Origin: an uncultured Bacteroides sp.
Lineage (GTDB): Bacteria; Bacteroidota; Bacteroidia; Bacteroidales; Bacteroidaceae
Assembly (NCBI GenBank): GCA_949289295.1
Contig: CASENM010000045.1
Coordinates: 1 to 64,000 of the forward strand
Reading direction: 5' to 3'
Length of the DNA stretch: 64,000 nt
Position 1 is the stretch's first letter. Each line of letters opens with the position of its first letter. Both the position numbers and the translations under genes were made by a program. Shown here piece after piece: positions 45,263-54,094 of the stretch. The notes under the pieces are model-generated. The model was given only the letters and a program-made list of their open reading frames with translations. It made no database searches and had not been told where the DNA came from.

Positions 45263-47089
45263 CTGCATGTCGTGAAGGCGTTTGTAGTAGCCTTGCTTCC
45301 GGAGCAGTTCGTCATGGGTACCCCGTTCCACGATTTTCCCGTCGTGCAGCACACAGATTTCGTCCGCGTTCCTGATGGTCGAGAGGCGGTGGGCGATGGC
45401 GATGGTGGTGCGTGTCTTCATCAGCCGCTCCAATGCTTCCTGCACGAGCCGTTCCGATTCCGTGTCGAGTGCTGAGGTCGCTTCATCCAGAATCAGGATG
45501 GGCGGATTCTTGAGGATGGCGCGCGCGATGCTGATGCGCTGGCGTTGTCCGCCGGACAGCTTGCTTCCCCGGTCGCCGATGTTCGTGTCATACCCCTCGG
45601 GCTTCTCCATGATGAAATCGTGCGCGTTGGCTATTTTGGCCGCGGCCACCACTTGTTCCATCGTGGCGTTCTCCACTCCGAAGGCGATGTTGTTGAAGAA
45701 AGTGTCGTTGAAGAGGATGGCCTCCTGGTTGACGTTTCCTATCAGACTCCGTAAATCATGGATTTTTACATCCTTGATGTTGGTGCCGTCGATGGTGATT
45801 TCACCCTCCTGTACATCGTGGTAGCGTGGCAGCAGGTCGACTAATGTGGATTTCCCGGAGCCGGACTGACCCACCAGCGCGATGGTCTTTCCCTTCGGGA
45901 TGGTCAGGTTGATGTCTTTCAACACTTTCTTCTTGCCGTCGTAGCTGAAGGAGATGTGCCTGAACTCTATCCGCTCTTTCAGGTCGTCCAGCGGTTTCGG
46001 GTGGGCGCATTCCCTGATGGGGTTTTCCGCTTTCAGTATTTTGTCGATACGTTCCATTGAGGCAAGTCCGCGTGGGATGTTGTAGCTGGCTTTCGAGAAT
46101 TCTTTCAGCGGATTGATGATGCTGTAGAGTATCACCATATAGAAGATGAAAGTGGACGCGTCGATGGGGGCATGGTCAGACAGAATCAGCGAGCCTCCGA
46201 ACCACAATACCGCCACGATGAGCAGGGTACCCAGAAACTCACTCATCGGGTGAGCCGATGACTGGCGGATAGCTACTTTATTGACTGCGTCACGGTAGCC
46301 GTTGCAGCATTTCTCGAAACGGTCGGTCATCTTCTTCTCGGCGATGAATGCCTTGATGATGCGCAGTCCTCCCAATGTCTCTTCCAGTTGCGACATGGTG
46401 TCGCTCCAGCGGTTCTGTGCATCGAGCGACTGGCGTTTCAGGGCACGTCCCACCTTGCCCATCAGCCATCCCATGGAGGGAAGTACAAGGATGGTGAACA
46501 GCGTCAGCTGCCAGCTGGTCACAATCAGGGTGGCAAAATAAGAGATGATGAGAATCGGATTCTTGAGCAGCATGTCCAGTGAACTGGTCACAGAGGTCTC
46601 CACTTCGTTCACGTCACCGCTCATGCGGGCGATGATGTCTCCTTTCCGTTCTTCCGAGAAGAATCCGAGCGGAAGTTCCACCACCTTTTTATATACCAGC
46701 AGGCGGATGTCTCTGACCACTCCCGTGCGGAGCGGAATCATGATGGCCGACGAGCCGAAGTAGCAGGCTGTTTTCAGCAGCGTCATGAAACCGAGGAACA
46801 GTCCCAGAAAAAGCAGGGTGGTGGCCGGGCCGAACGAATCAATCAGTTGGGTGGTATAATAATAAAAATTGTTCATCACTACGTCTTTCATGTCGGCGCT
46901 TCCCCATTCCATGAACTCGTAGACCTTTTCATTGTTTCCCGTTTTGAACAGGATGTTCAGGATAGGGATGAGGAGCGAGAACGAAAAGATGTTGAACACG
47001 GCCGACAATACGTTCAGCAATATTGACCAGCCCAGATATTTCTTGTAGGGCGACACGAATCGCCGCATCAGTTGATAGAATTCTTTCAT
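45251..47089 (-). CDS. msbA: ABC transporter, MsbA-like half transporter
   Basis: 612 residues with fused permease and ATPase. Six transmembrane helices over residues about 20-310, then the nucleotide-binding domain with Walker A GQSGSGKST (about 405-413), signature LSGGQRQRIS and Walker B ILILDEATSALD. The organisation matches MsbA and other lipid/LPS exporters. MsbA flips core-lipid A across the inner membrane; the adjacent LpxL-like acyltransferase and the following lipooligosaccharide cluster support this, but a multidrug-type exporter cannot be excluded. Promoter box at 47119-47126 (minus). Confidence 0.85.
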   Translation of the reverse strand: MKEFYQLMRRFVSPYKKYLGWSILLNVLSAVFNIFSFSLLIPILNILFKTGNNEKVYEFMEWGSADMKDVVMNNFYYYTTQLIDSFGPATTLLFLGLFLGFMTLLKTACYFGSSAIMIPLRTGVVRDIRLLVYKKVVELPLGFFSEERKGDIIARMSGDVNEVETSVTSSLDMLLKNPILIISYFATLIVTSWQLTLFTILVLPSMGWLMGKVGRALKRQSLDAQNRWSDTMSQLEETLGGLRIIKAFIAEKKMTDRFEKCCNGYRDAVNKVAIRQSSAHPMSEFLGTLLIVAVLWFGGSLILSDHAPIDASTFIFYMVILYSIINPLKEFSKASYNIPRGLASMERIDKILKAENPIRECAHPKPLDDLKERIEFRHISFSYDGKKKVLKDINLTIPKGKTIALVGQSGSGKSTLVDLLPRYHDVQEGEITIDGTNIKDVKIHDLRSLIGNVNQEAILFNDTFFNNIAFGVENATMEQVVAAAKIANAHDFIMEKPEGYDTNIGDRGSKLSGGQRQRISIARAILKNPPILILDEATSALDTESERLVQEALERLMKTRTTIAIAHRLSTIRNADEICVLHDGKIVERGTHDELLRKQGYYKRLHDMQSLG

Positions 47090-47118
47090 GTCGGTTGCAC
47101 GGAATGTTTAATAAGTTG

Positions 47119-47126
47119 CAAAGGTA
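47119..47126 (-). promoter_or_regulatory. -7 box for the ABC transporter
   Basis: Minus-strand TACCTTTG 29 bases before the start at 47089. Confidence 0.65.
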
Positions 47127-47139
47127 ATGGATTTTTTTG

Positions 47140-47147
47140 TAGTTTTG
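47140..47147 (+). promoter_or_regulatory. -7 box for the acyltransferase
   Basis: TAGTTTTG 28 bases before ATG 47176, back to back with the ABC transporter promoter. Confidence 0.55.
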
Positions 47148-47175
47148 CCGTTCAACAGGAAATTAAGCGTTCGCT

Positions 47176-48075
47176 ATGAAGTTATTGTATTGTTTTGTGT
47201 TTTGCGGGTGGTATCTTTTGTCACTGCTTCCTTTACGGGTGCTCTATCTGGTGTCCGACCTGCTGTATTTTCCTCTTTACTATCTCGTGTGCTATCGCCG
47301 GGAGATTGTGCGCGGAAATCTCACAGGGTCTTTCCCGGAGAAGAGTCCGGAGGAGATTGTCCGTATCGAAAAGAAGTTCTACCGTTTTTTCTGCGATTGT
47401 GTAGTGGAAAACATCAAGCTCTTTTCCATGCCGAAAAAGCAGGTGATGCGGCGCATGACATTTTCCGGTGCGGAAGATATGGCCGCCGATTTGAAGGAGA
47501 CCGGCAAGAATTTCGGATTCATCTATTTAGGGCATTATTGTAATTGGGAGTGGATAGCCTCATTGGCCTATTGGTATCCCGAAGGTATTCATAGCAGCCA
47601 GATTTATCATCCTCTGTACAACAAGGCGTTCGACAAACTTTTCCTGCGGATGAGAAACCGCTTCGGCGGTGAATGCATACCGATGAAAGAGACTCTCCGC
47701 CGCATTGTCACCCTGAAGCGTCAGAAGCAGCCCACGATGGTCGGATTCATTGCCGACCAGGCTCCGAAATGGAACAGCATGCACCATTGGACCACGTTCC
47801 TGCACCGTGACACTTCTTTTTTTATCGGGACGGAGCAGATAGCCAAGCAGGTAGGTGCCGTTGTCTATTTTGCCGATGTAAGACGGGTAAAGAGAGGATA
47901 TTATCATTGTGACCTGAAGCGGATTACCGTTTCGCCCGAGGACTGTCCGGATTATGATCTTACTGACCGCTATTCTTCTTTGCTGGAGGAAATGATTCGT
48001 CGCGAACCGGCCTACTGGCTTTGGAGCCATAACCGCTGGAAACGGACCAAAGAAGAATGGGAGCGGAGAAAGTAA
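47176..48075 (+). CDS. LpxL/HtrB-type lysophospholipid/lipid A acyltransferase
   Basis: 299 residues. An N-terminal hydrophobic helix (LYCFVFCGWYLLSLLPLRVLYL) anchors it to the inner membrane, and the acyltransferase domain shows the HX4E active site in GHYCNWEW (about residues 116-121), RNRFGGECIPM, VGFIADQAP and FFIGTEQIAKQVGA. It resembles lipid A secondary acyltransferases, which add acyl chains to lipid A on the cytosolic face. It shares a promoter region with the MsbA-like exporter. Its stop codon lies at the first base triplet of the 22-bp repeat block that follows. Confidence 0.88.
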   Translation: MKLLYCFVFCGWYLLSLLPLRVLYLVSDLLYFPLYYLVCYRREIVRGNLTGSFPEKSPEEIVRIEKKFYRFFCDCVVENIKLFSMPKKQVMRRMTFSGAEDMAADLKETGKNFGFIYLGHYCNWEWIASLAYWYPEGIHSSQIYHPLYNKAFDKLFLRMRNRFGGECIPMKETLRRIVTLKRQKQPTMVGFIADQAPKWNSMHHWTTFLHRDTSFFIGTEQIAKQVGAVVYFADVRRVKRGYYHCDLKRITVSPEDCPDYDLTDRYSSLLEEMIRREPAYWLWSHNRWKRTKEEWERRK

Positions 48076-48137
48076 CGCCGAAACGTTTCAGGTCAAACGC
48101 TTCGGCGTTTTGGACAAAACGTTTCGGCGTTTCCCGG
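48073..48137. repeat. Three tandem 22-bp units with cUUCGg-type hairpins, second block
   Basis: Units start at 48073, 48095 and 48117: TAACGCCGAAACGTTTCAGG, AAACGCTTCGGCGTTTTGGA, AAACGTTTCGGCGTTTCCCG. The middle unit repeats the AAACGCTTCGGCGTTT palindrome of the 28058 block, and the outer ones are variants. The first unit begins with the stop codon of the acyltransferase gene, so the block extends right up to the coding end. Confidence 0.8.
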
Positions 48138-48185
48138 ATAGAGGTGGAAAGCCGTTTTGTCTCCTGTTTTTTGTCCGGTGCTTCT

Positions 48186-48217
48186 TTTGTGTAATTTTTC
48201 CATTTTTCTTACATTTG
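48186..48217 (+). promoter_or_regulatory. Promoter for glf (-33 and -7 boxes)
   Basis: TTTG at 48186-48189 and TACATTTG at 48210-48217, 20 bases apart; the ATG at 48265 is 47 bases further. Confidence 0.7.
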
Positions 48218-48264
48218 TATGCAGGTCGTTTGTACTTGTCATTTATTGAAATCATCGGGAAACC

Positions 48265-49371
48265 ATGGGAAAGAAATATGATTATCTGATTGTGGGGTCC
48301 GGCCTGTTCGGTGCGGTGTTCGCCCACGAGGCAAGACGGGCGGGAAAAACCTGTCTGGTGGTGGACAAGCGGAACCACCGCGGCGGCAACATCTATTGTG
48401 AGGATGTGGAAGGCATCCATGTGCACAAATATGGGGCGCACATCTTCCATACGGACAATAAGGAAGTGTGGAATTACGTGAATTCGTTTGTGGAATTCAA
48501 CCGCTACACCAACTCCCCCGTGGCCCGTTATCAGGACAAACTGTATAACCTGCCATTCAACATGAACACGTTCTATCAGTTGTGGGGTGTGACCACTCCG
48601 GCTGAGGCACAGGCCAGGATTGAGGAGCAGCGTGCGGAATACGCACACATCACCGAACCTGCCAATCTGGAGGAACAGGCACTGACGCTTTGTGGAAAAG
48701 ACATCTATGAGAAGCTGATAAAGGGATATACCGAGAAACAATGGGGACGTGCGGCCACGGAGCTTCCGGCGTTCATTATCCGTCGCCTGCCTTTCCGGTT
48801 CACGTTCGACAACAATTATTTCAACGACGCTTATCAGGGCATTCCCGTCGGAGGATATAACGTGTTGATTGACGCGCTGCTCGAAGGCGTGGAAGTGCGC
48901 CTGGGCACGGACTATTTCGCTCATAAGGCCGAACTGGACATGCTTGCCGGAAAGGTTCTGTTCACGGGCTGCATCGACGAGTTTTTCGATTACCGTTGCG
49001 GACATCTGGAATACCGCAGCCTCCGCTTCGAGGAAAGGCGTCTGAAAGTGGAGAACTTCCAGGGTAATGCCGTAGTGAACTACACCGAGCGTGCGGTTCC
49101 CTACACCCGTGTCATCGAGCACAAGCATTTCGAGTACGGTAGGCAGCCCCATACCGTTGTCACGTATGAATACCCTGACAGTTTCGCTCCGGGAAAAGAG
49201 CCTTATTATCCGGTGAACGACGAGAAGAACGGCAGGATTTATGAGGATTACCGTCAGCTTGCCCTGAATACTCCCGGCGTACTGTTCGGCGGGCGTCTGG
49301 GCAGATATACATACGCGGACATGGATGATACGGTAGCGGCGGCATTGAAGCTTGCGCGCGAGATATTCTGA
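48265..49371 (+). CDS. glf: UDP-galactopyranose mutase
   Basis: 368 residues. FAD enzyme that converts UDP-galactopyranose to UDP-galactofuranose, the donor for Galf residues in cell-surface glycans. The FAD-binding GSGLFGAVFAHEA (about 11-23) and the mutase-specific HKYGAHIFHT, YNLPFNMNTF, GYTEKQWG and FTGCIDEFFDYR are all present, and length matches. First of a run of glycan genes; the GT2 at 50932 is a candidate galactofuranosyltransferase. Own promoter upstream. Confidence 0.97.
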   Translation: MGKKYDYLIVGSGLFGAVFAHEARRAGKTCLVVDKRNHRGGNIYCEDVEGIHVHKYGAHIFHTDNKEVWNYVNSFVEFNRYTNSPVARYQDKLYNLPFNMNTFYQLWGVTTPAEAQARIEEQRAEYAHITEPANLEEQALTLCGKDIYEKLIKGYTEKQWGRAATELPAFIIRRLPFRFTFDNNYFNDAYQGIPVGGYNVLIDALLEGVEVRLGTDYFAHKAELDMLAGKVLFTGCIDEFFDYRCGHLEYRSLRFEERRLKVENFQGNAVVNYTERAVPYTRVIEHKHFEYGRQPHTVVTYEYPDSFAPGKEPYYPVNDEKNGRIYEDYRQLALNTPGVLFGGRLGRYTYADMDDTVAAALKLAREIF

Positions 49372-49377
49372 CGGTAA

Positions 49378-49409
49378 TTTGTTCATTAGGCAGAAAAAGG
49401 ATATTTTTG
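49378..49409 (+). promoter_or_regulatory. Promoter for the 49436 glycosyltransferase
   Basis: TTTG at 49378-49381 and TATTTTTG at 49402-49409, 20 bases apart, 26 bases before ATG 49436. It overlaps the frame that would extend the gene to 49352. Confidence 0.6.
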
Positions 49410-49435
49410 CGGCATCAACTTGTAAAGCAATAGTT

Positions 49436-50152
49436 ATGGAATGTCTGCATATTCTGACTCCTGTGAAAGATTCGATAGACCTTACGCTGGAGACAATCCG
49501 TGCAATCATGGATTCGGAAATTTCCGTACCTTACAGGTATACGGTGTACAATGACTTCAGTACGGACGAGAACACCAGACGGCTGGAGGAAGCTTCCCGG
49601 AAATACGGTTTCCGGCTGGTGAACCTTTCCGACCTGACCGACCATCCGTCGCCCAATTACCTGCTGGTGCTGCAGACGGCCCGGCGGGAGGCTCTCGAGG
49701 CAAACGCAGGTCTGCTGATTGTGGAGTCTGATGTGGTGGTAAAGAAAGACACCTTGCAAGGCCTTTATGAGGGAGCGGAAGAAAGGAAGAACTGTGCGAT
49801 TGCCGCTGCCGTGACGGTAGACGAGGCGGGGGCTGTCAATTATCCTTACCTGCATGTGAAAGGAAAAGAAGGGACGGTATATGCGGAGAAGAAGCATTGC
49901 AGTTTCTGCTGTTCGTTGCTGACACCCGAATTCATGAAGGCATTCGATTTCGGGCAACTGGACCCGGACAAGAACTGGTATGACGTGACCATTTCCCACA
50001 AGGCCATAGAATGCGGATTCCAGAACTATGTGTTCGCTAACCTTCCCGTATGGCACCGTCCTCACGGAAGTCGTCCCTGGAAACAGCTGAAATACAAGAA
50101 TCCCTTGAAATATTACTGGCTGAAATATACAAAAGGACTGGATAAAATCTGA
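49436..50152 (+). CDS. GT-A type glycosyltransferase (GT2-like)
   Basis: 238 residues from ATG 49436 (MECLHILTPVKDS), which follows a full promoter. A GT-A nucleotide-sugar fold is suggested by VPYRYTVYNDFSTDENT (donor-binding start) and a metal-binding LLIVESDVVV near residue 97. No transmembrane segment. The acceptor cannot be deduced; the neighbours suggest assembly of the lipooligosaccharide core. Thirteen bases separate it from the kinase gene, so they form an operon with the GT2 at 50932. Confidence 0.75.
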   Translation: MECLHILTPVKDSIDLTLETIRAIMDSEISVPYRYTVYNDFSTDENTRRLEEASRKYGFRLVNLSDLTDHPSPNYLLVLQTARREALEANAGLLIVESDVVVKKDTLQGLYEGAEERKNCAIAAAVTVDEAGAVNYPYLHVKGKEGTVYAEKKHCSFCCSLLTPEFMKAFDFGQLDPDKNWYDVTISHKAIECGFQNYVFANLPVWHRPHGSRPWKQLKYKNPLKYYWLKYTKGLDKI

Positions 50153-50164
50153 TTTGCGGGTGTT

Positions 50165-50935
50165 ATGGGATTGTTCAATCATTGTACATTGGTATTGCAT
50201 CCGGACTTTCGCAATCTGGAGTCTTTCATGAGGAGCATACCCGGGCGTTTCTCGCGGAATGAGGGAACGCTCATCCACGACGGGCGGAACCAGTTGAGGC
50301 GGATCACGTACCAAGGAACGGATTATGTGATAAAGTCCTTCCGGAGTCCCAATATCATAAACCGTTTTGTATATGGGGTATTCCGTCCTTCAAAAGCAAA
50401 ACGTTCGTTCGAACACGCGGAAATGTTTCTGAAAATCGGAGTAGGGACTCCCCAGCCGGTAGGTTATATGAATATCCGGAAAGGACTGCTTTTTGACCAG
50501 AGTTATTATGTAACACTGGCATCATCCTGTCCCTATCGCTATGAGGACCTGTTCCATAGGAAATTCGATTACGAAAACGAAGTTCTGCGGGCTGTAGGTC
50601 ATGTGACGGCCATATTGCACGAGCATGGATATGCCCACAAGGATTACGGACGGGCCAATATCTTGTTTGAGAAGACACCGAAGGGAATCAGACTGGACAT
50701 TGTAGACTTGAACCGGCTGGATGTCGGTCCGTTGGATATGCGTGCGGGATGCAAGAACCTGGAGCGGCTGCCCGCCACCCCTGCCATGCATCGGATCATC
50801 GCGGAAGAATACGCGAAAGTGCGTGGCTTCGATCCGGAAGAATGCTGGCGGCTCATGGTTGCGTTCCGGAGCACCCAGCCCGGAAAGGAAGAAAAGGAGA
50901 TTGAAGCATGGAGGAACATTGGAAAGAAAATATGA
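50165..50935 (+). CDS. Lipopolysaccharide core kinase (InaA/KdkA-like)
   Basis: 256 residues. Protein-kinase-like fold: nucleotide-binding Lys in DYVIKSFRSP (about 60-70), a catalytic loop HKDYGRANILFE (about residues 158-169) with the Asp and Asn, and a DLNR metal-binding motif. This combination marks the InaA/WaaP/KdkA group, which phosphorylates Kdo or heptose in lipopolysaccharide cores. A Kdo kinase would fit Bacteroidales lipooligosaccharides, in which Kdo is phosphorylated. It overlaps the next gene by four bases (ATGA) and so is translationally coupled to it. Confidence 0.8.
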   Translation: MGLFNHCTLVLHPDFRNLESFMRSIPGRFSRNEGTLIHDGRNQLRRITYQGTDYVIKSFRSPNIINRFVYGVFRPSKAKRSFEHAEMFLKIGVGTPQPVGYMNIRKGLLFDQSYYVTLASSCPYRYEDLFHRKFDYENEVLRAVGHVTAILHEHGYAHKDYGRANILFEKTPKGIRLDIVDLNRLDVGPLDMRAGCKNLERLPATPAMHRIIAEEYAKVRGFDPEECWRLMVAFRSTQPGKEEKEIEAWRNIGKKI

Positions 50936-51831
50936 GAGTCATTGCCGTTGTCGTCACTTATAACCGGCTGGAACTGTTGAAGCGCAATATAAGTTGCCTT
51001 CGGAAAAACGAGCCGCTTTCCGGAATCGTGGTGGTGAATAACGGAAGTACGGACGGTACGGCCGAATGGTTGGCTGGTGAACCGTCCTTGCATGTAATCA
51101 GCCAGGAAAATGTAGGAGGATCGGGAGGCTTCCATACGGGAATCGCGGAGGCTTATAAGCTTGGGGCAGACTGGATATGGTGTATGGACGATGATGTCTT
51201 TCCCCGTCCGGACTGCCTGAAAAGCCTGTTACGGCATAGCGGCCGGAAAGATGTCGGCATTCTGGCACCCCGGCGTCTGATGGAAGGGAAGATTTATACA
51301 AATGACTTTCAAGGACTGGATCTGACCCGTCCTTTTGCTTCTTTATATAAAGGCAGACTGGCGAAAATGAACGTGACCGGTCCCACGGAGATTTGCGGCA
51401 CCGCATTCGAAGGTCCTTTTATCCGTCGGGAAGTGGTGGACAAGATAGGTCTGCCCACTAAGGAACTGTTCATTTTCTGCGACGACACCGACTATTGCAT
51501 CCGCACGGTGCAGGCAGGATATAAGATAATGTATATTCCTGAAGCGTTGATGGATAAGGAGAAATTCTTTTCCGGCGACAGTTGGAAAGAGCGCAGCAAG
51601 AAAAAAAAGTGGAAGCGTTTTTATCAAGTTCGTAATTCCACCTATCTGAATCATCATTATGGCAAGAATTGGGGAGTGAGGTATTTGCGCGGCTTCAATG
51701 GTGTGATAGGGTATATCTTGATAGCATTTCTGGCCTGTCTGTTCAGTGACGCTTATCAATGGAGCGATATTGCCAGATTCTGGAGGGCTTATCGTGACGG
51801 ACTTGCGGAGCGTTTAGGAAAGTATCAATGA
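50932..51831 (+). CDS. Family 2 glycosyltransferase, possible galactofuranosyltransferase
   Basis: 299 residues from ATG 50932 (MRVIAVVVTYNR), overlapping the kinase stop by four bases. Typical GT2: VVVTYNRLELLKRN opening, GTAEWL and donor-binding DxD as WCMDDDVFP (about residues 82-90), then GTAFEGPFIRREVVDKIGLP and FIFCDDTDYCIRT. Sequence resembles GlfT2/rhamnosyl-type enzymes in which a UDP-Galf donor is used; glf lies two genes upstream. A C-terminal hydrophobic stretch (GVIGYILIAFLACLF) suggests a membrane association. Convergent with the 51997 gene, with a perfect palindrome between. Confidence 0.8.
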   Translation: MRVIAVVVTYNRLELLKRNISCLRKNEPLSGIVVVNNGSTDGTAEWLAGEPSLHVISQENVGGSGGFHTGIAEAYKLGADWIWCMDDDVFPRPDCLKSLLRHSGRKDVGILAPRRLMEGKIYTNDFQGLDLTRPFASLYKGRLAKMNVTGPTEICGTAFEGPFIRREVVDKIGLPTKELFIFCDDTDYCIRTVQAGYKIMYIPEALMDKEKFFSGDSWKERSKKKKWKRFYQVRNSTYLNHHYGKNWGVRYLRGFNGVIGYILIAFLACLFSDAYQWSDIARFWRAYRDGLAERLGKYQ

Positions 51832-51915
51832 AAAAGCAAATAGCTGTATGAATGTCATATATTAAAATATTGTTCGGATTTCTTTATCTTTTGTCTTAGC
51901 TTCCGTTAAGGCTGC

Positions 51916-51972
51916 TTTAACCCAAATCGCGTCATTAGAGAAGATATTTCTAATGACGCGATTTGGGTTAAA
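51916..51972. repeat. Perfect 24-bp inverted repeat
   Basis: Arms at 51916-51939 and 51949-51972 (left arm starts TTTAACCCAAATCGCGTC) are exact complements with a 9-base loop GAAGATATT. No T-run follows, so it is not a standard terminator, though its place between convergent genes allows that. It marks the left side of the low-GC islet. Confidence 0.95.
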
Positions 51973-51996
51973 CAGATTCTAACTGAAATATTGTTT

Positions 51997-52899
51997 TCAT
52001 GTAGCCTTAGGAAGATAATTTTCCATAATGTGCCCATAGAAGGTCTTTTTTCCTTCGGGCGTAGCCTCTTGTAAAGGGATTTTATAAGTCAGTTTATGAA
52101 AATCAAAGTCCGAACAGAATTTTTCCCATTGCTCATGATTGTATTCATCATTCAGACATTTCCCTAAAGGTCCCATGGTTGTAATGGGCACATCCTCAAT
52201 CATTTGACGGACTGATGATATATATTTTCGGGCAATAGCGAAAGTGTAATCCAACAATAGGTAATTGATCAGTCTGTTACATCGTGTCCAATAATTTATA
52301 TGAAAGTCAGCCATGAAAGATGCCAATAAATTTTCTTTGCCACAAGCCCAAAAGAAACTGGTCCATCCTCCACGTGAAATATTATGGTAGATAGGAACAT
52401 GATGACAACTCCAGAATTTCTTAGTGGAGTGAATGAACGAGTCTATATTTTTTGAAGGAAGCAATACGGTGCAGTCCATCCAGATTCCTCCGTAACGGGC
52501 TAAAAGCATTGTGCGGAGTATATCTGAAAAATGAGTCAGGTCAATGATTCCTGATTGTTGTTTTTTGATGATTTCTGAAGGAAACTTGACATATCTTTGA
52601 TAGTTTTGATAAGTGATCAATATGACAGGATGTTTGCCCGCATGAATTCTTATCGAATAAAGACATGCCTTAGCTATAGGTGGCATTGCTTCCTCTCCTT
52701 GCCACCAGCATATCCAGATAGGGGAACTCTCATTTATTTCTCCACAATTATCATTGGTACGGTTCTTATATTTTGCTACAAGCTGTTTTCCTCCTGCTTT
52801 ATTCATCAGGAAGTGGACTACATACCGTTGCTTGAGTGAAGAAAAGAATTTTTCTATCCGTTTGAAGAATCTTTTTATAGAAGAGTCTTTCTTTATCAT
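51997..52899 (-). CDS. Capsular polysaccharide synthesis-type glycosyltransferase
   Basis: 300 residues. Resembles the Caps_synth/GT32-like family: SSPIWICWWQGEEAMPPIAKACLYSIR start, SDILRTMLLARYGGIWMDCTVLLP with the DxD-like donor motif (about residues 126-146), and late ITTMGPLGKC. Codon use is clearly more AT-rich than in the flanking glycan genes. It lies five bases downstream of the GT8 gene and is co-transcribed with it on the minus strand. Sugar and acceptor unknown; likely decorates a surface oligosaccharide. Confidence 0.85.
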   Translation of the reverse strand: MIKKDSSIKRFFKRIEKFFSSLKQRYVVHFLMNKAGGKQLVAKYKNRTNDNCGEINESSPIWICWWQGEEAMPPIAKACLYSIRIHAGKHPVILITYQNYQRYVKFPSEIIKKQQSGIIDLTHFSDILRTMLLARYGGIWMDCTVLLPSKNIDSFIHSTKKFWSCHHVPIYHNISRGGWTSFFWACGKENLLASFMADFHINYWTRCNRLINYLLLDYTFAIARKYISSVRQMIEDVPITTMGPLGKCLNDEYNHEQWEKFCSDFDFHKLTYKIPLQEATPEGKKTFYGHIMENYLPKAT

Positions 52900-52904
52900 A
52901 AATA

Positions 52905-53828
52905 TTACAAACTTTCTAATTTAACATATTTTGCTTTTCTTAAATGCACATAAAATGGCAGCAGTCGGAAAAAACGTTTGATGCGATAAAGTGGATTATG
53001 CAAGATACGTTTCCCTTTCCAAGGTGTAAGGTCAAGATACTTGAAATATTCTTTCCGCAAAGGGTGTTGGCTGTCATACTCCCAAGGTTTTCGGTTTGTA
53101 AAGTGGAGAATAACCGGATGAAGAAGTGTTGGTGTGAATTTTTCTCGCCATATTTCATTCATTTGACGCGGAGTGCGGTAAAAAGCATCTTGCACATTCC
53201 ATTTCAAATCAACCAGTTTCTTGTTTGCATGTAACACACAATTCAACAAGTCCTGGTCGTTGAAAAGGATTCGTTCCGGATATTGGTGAAAGTAATCGAT
53301 ACATGCTTGCGCAATGTCGTGTTTCCGCCAATAATCCAGATTGATAAGCAATACTCCCGCATTGAAATAGGAATCTTCCATTGGATATTGCAATATTTCG
53401 TAACGTCGGGCCTCTCCACATCCCATATCCTCGACAGCTGCTACACCTATTCCATCTAATGGCGTGTTCCAAAAAGGACGGATTTCCCCTAATACCACTA
53501 TGTCACAATCCAGATAAAGCAAACGGTCAATATCAGGAGGAAGCAGTCTCGATAAAATGCAACGGTAATATGTGGCCATTGAAATACGTTTGCTGAATTT
53601 TCGGATGGTGAATCCTTCCAGAAGTTCGGTTTCAGGTTCGTAGAAGAAGATTTGGTTATGATACTGTTCTGTGAGCTCTGTAAGCACTTTCTGTTCATTA
53701 TCTGATAATTTCCGTGCAATGATATGTATTGAGAATTTTTCGTTTCGGTTATTCTCAAATAAGGAAACAAGCGTTACGGCACAATGGCAAACATAATTGC
53801 TGTCTATATTACAAGCGACATGTATCAT
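52905..53828 (-). CDS. Family 8 glycosyltransferase
   Basis: 307 residues. GT8 features: N-terminal IHVACNIDSNYVCHCAVTLVSL, the metal-binding DxD in LLYLDCDIVVLG (about residues 100-111), and AGVLLINLDYWRK with late HFTNRKPW. GT8 enzymes use UDP-galactose or UDP-glucose with retention and commonly extend lipopolysaccharide cores. It is AT-rich like its partner and points away from the GT90 gene. It precedes the Caps_synth-type gene by five bases. Confidence 0.9.
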   Translation of the reverse strand: MIHVACNIDSNYVCHCAVTLVSLFENNRNEKFSIHIIARKLSDNEQKVLTELTEQYHNQIFFYEPETELLEGFTIRKFSKRISMATYYRCILSRLLPPDIDRLLYLDCDIVVLGEIRPFWNTPLDGIGVAAVEDMGCGEARRYEILQYPMEDSYFNAGVLLINLDYWRKHDIAQACIDYFHQYPERILFNDQDLLNCVLHANKKLVDLKWNVQDAFYRTPRQMNEIWREKFTPTLLHPVILHFTNRKPWEYDSQHPLRKEYFKYLDLTPWKGKRILHNPLYRIKRFFRLLPFYVHLRKAKYVKLESL

Positions 53829-54094
53829 GTGGTGGTCAATTCAGTTTAATTCATTCGATACAAATATAAGACTTTAAAATAAAAAATCACCTTTGTGTGG
53901 AATATTTTCTTTATTATCAGAATGAAAGACAATACAATGACGAAGTTGCACTTCTAACTTGACGGTAGCCACGGAAAAAAAGAAACACTCTTTCAATATC
54001 TTTAAAATTTAAACACTTATATTGTCAGTTCAAAAACTTTCGCTATTTTCGCTGAACAAAAATGCGTATATACGCAATAATATTCAGTGGAATT

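Noticed and set aside
48088..49509. 473-residue open frame antisense to glf
   Set aside because: Fully covered by the convincing UDP-galactopyranose mutase on the plus strand, and it runs through the tandem repeats.
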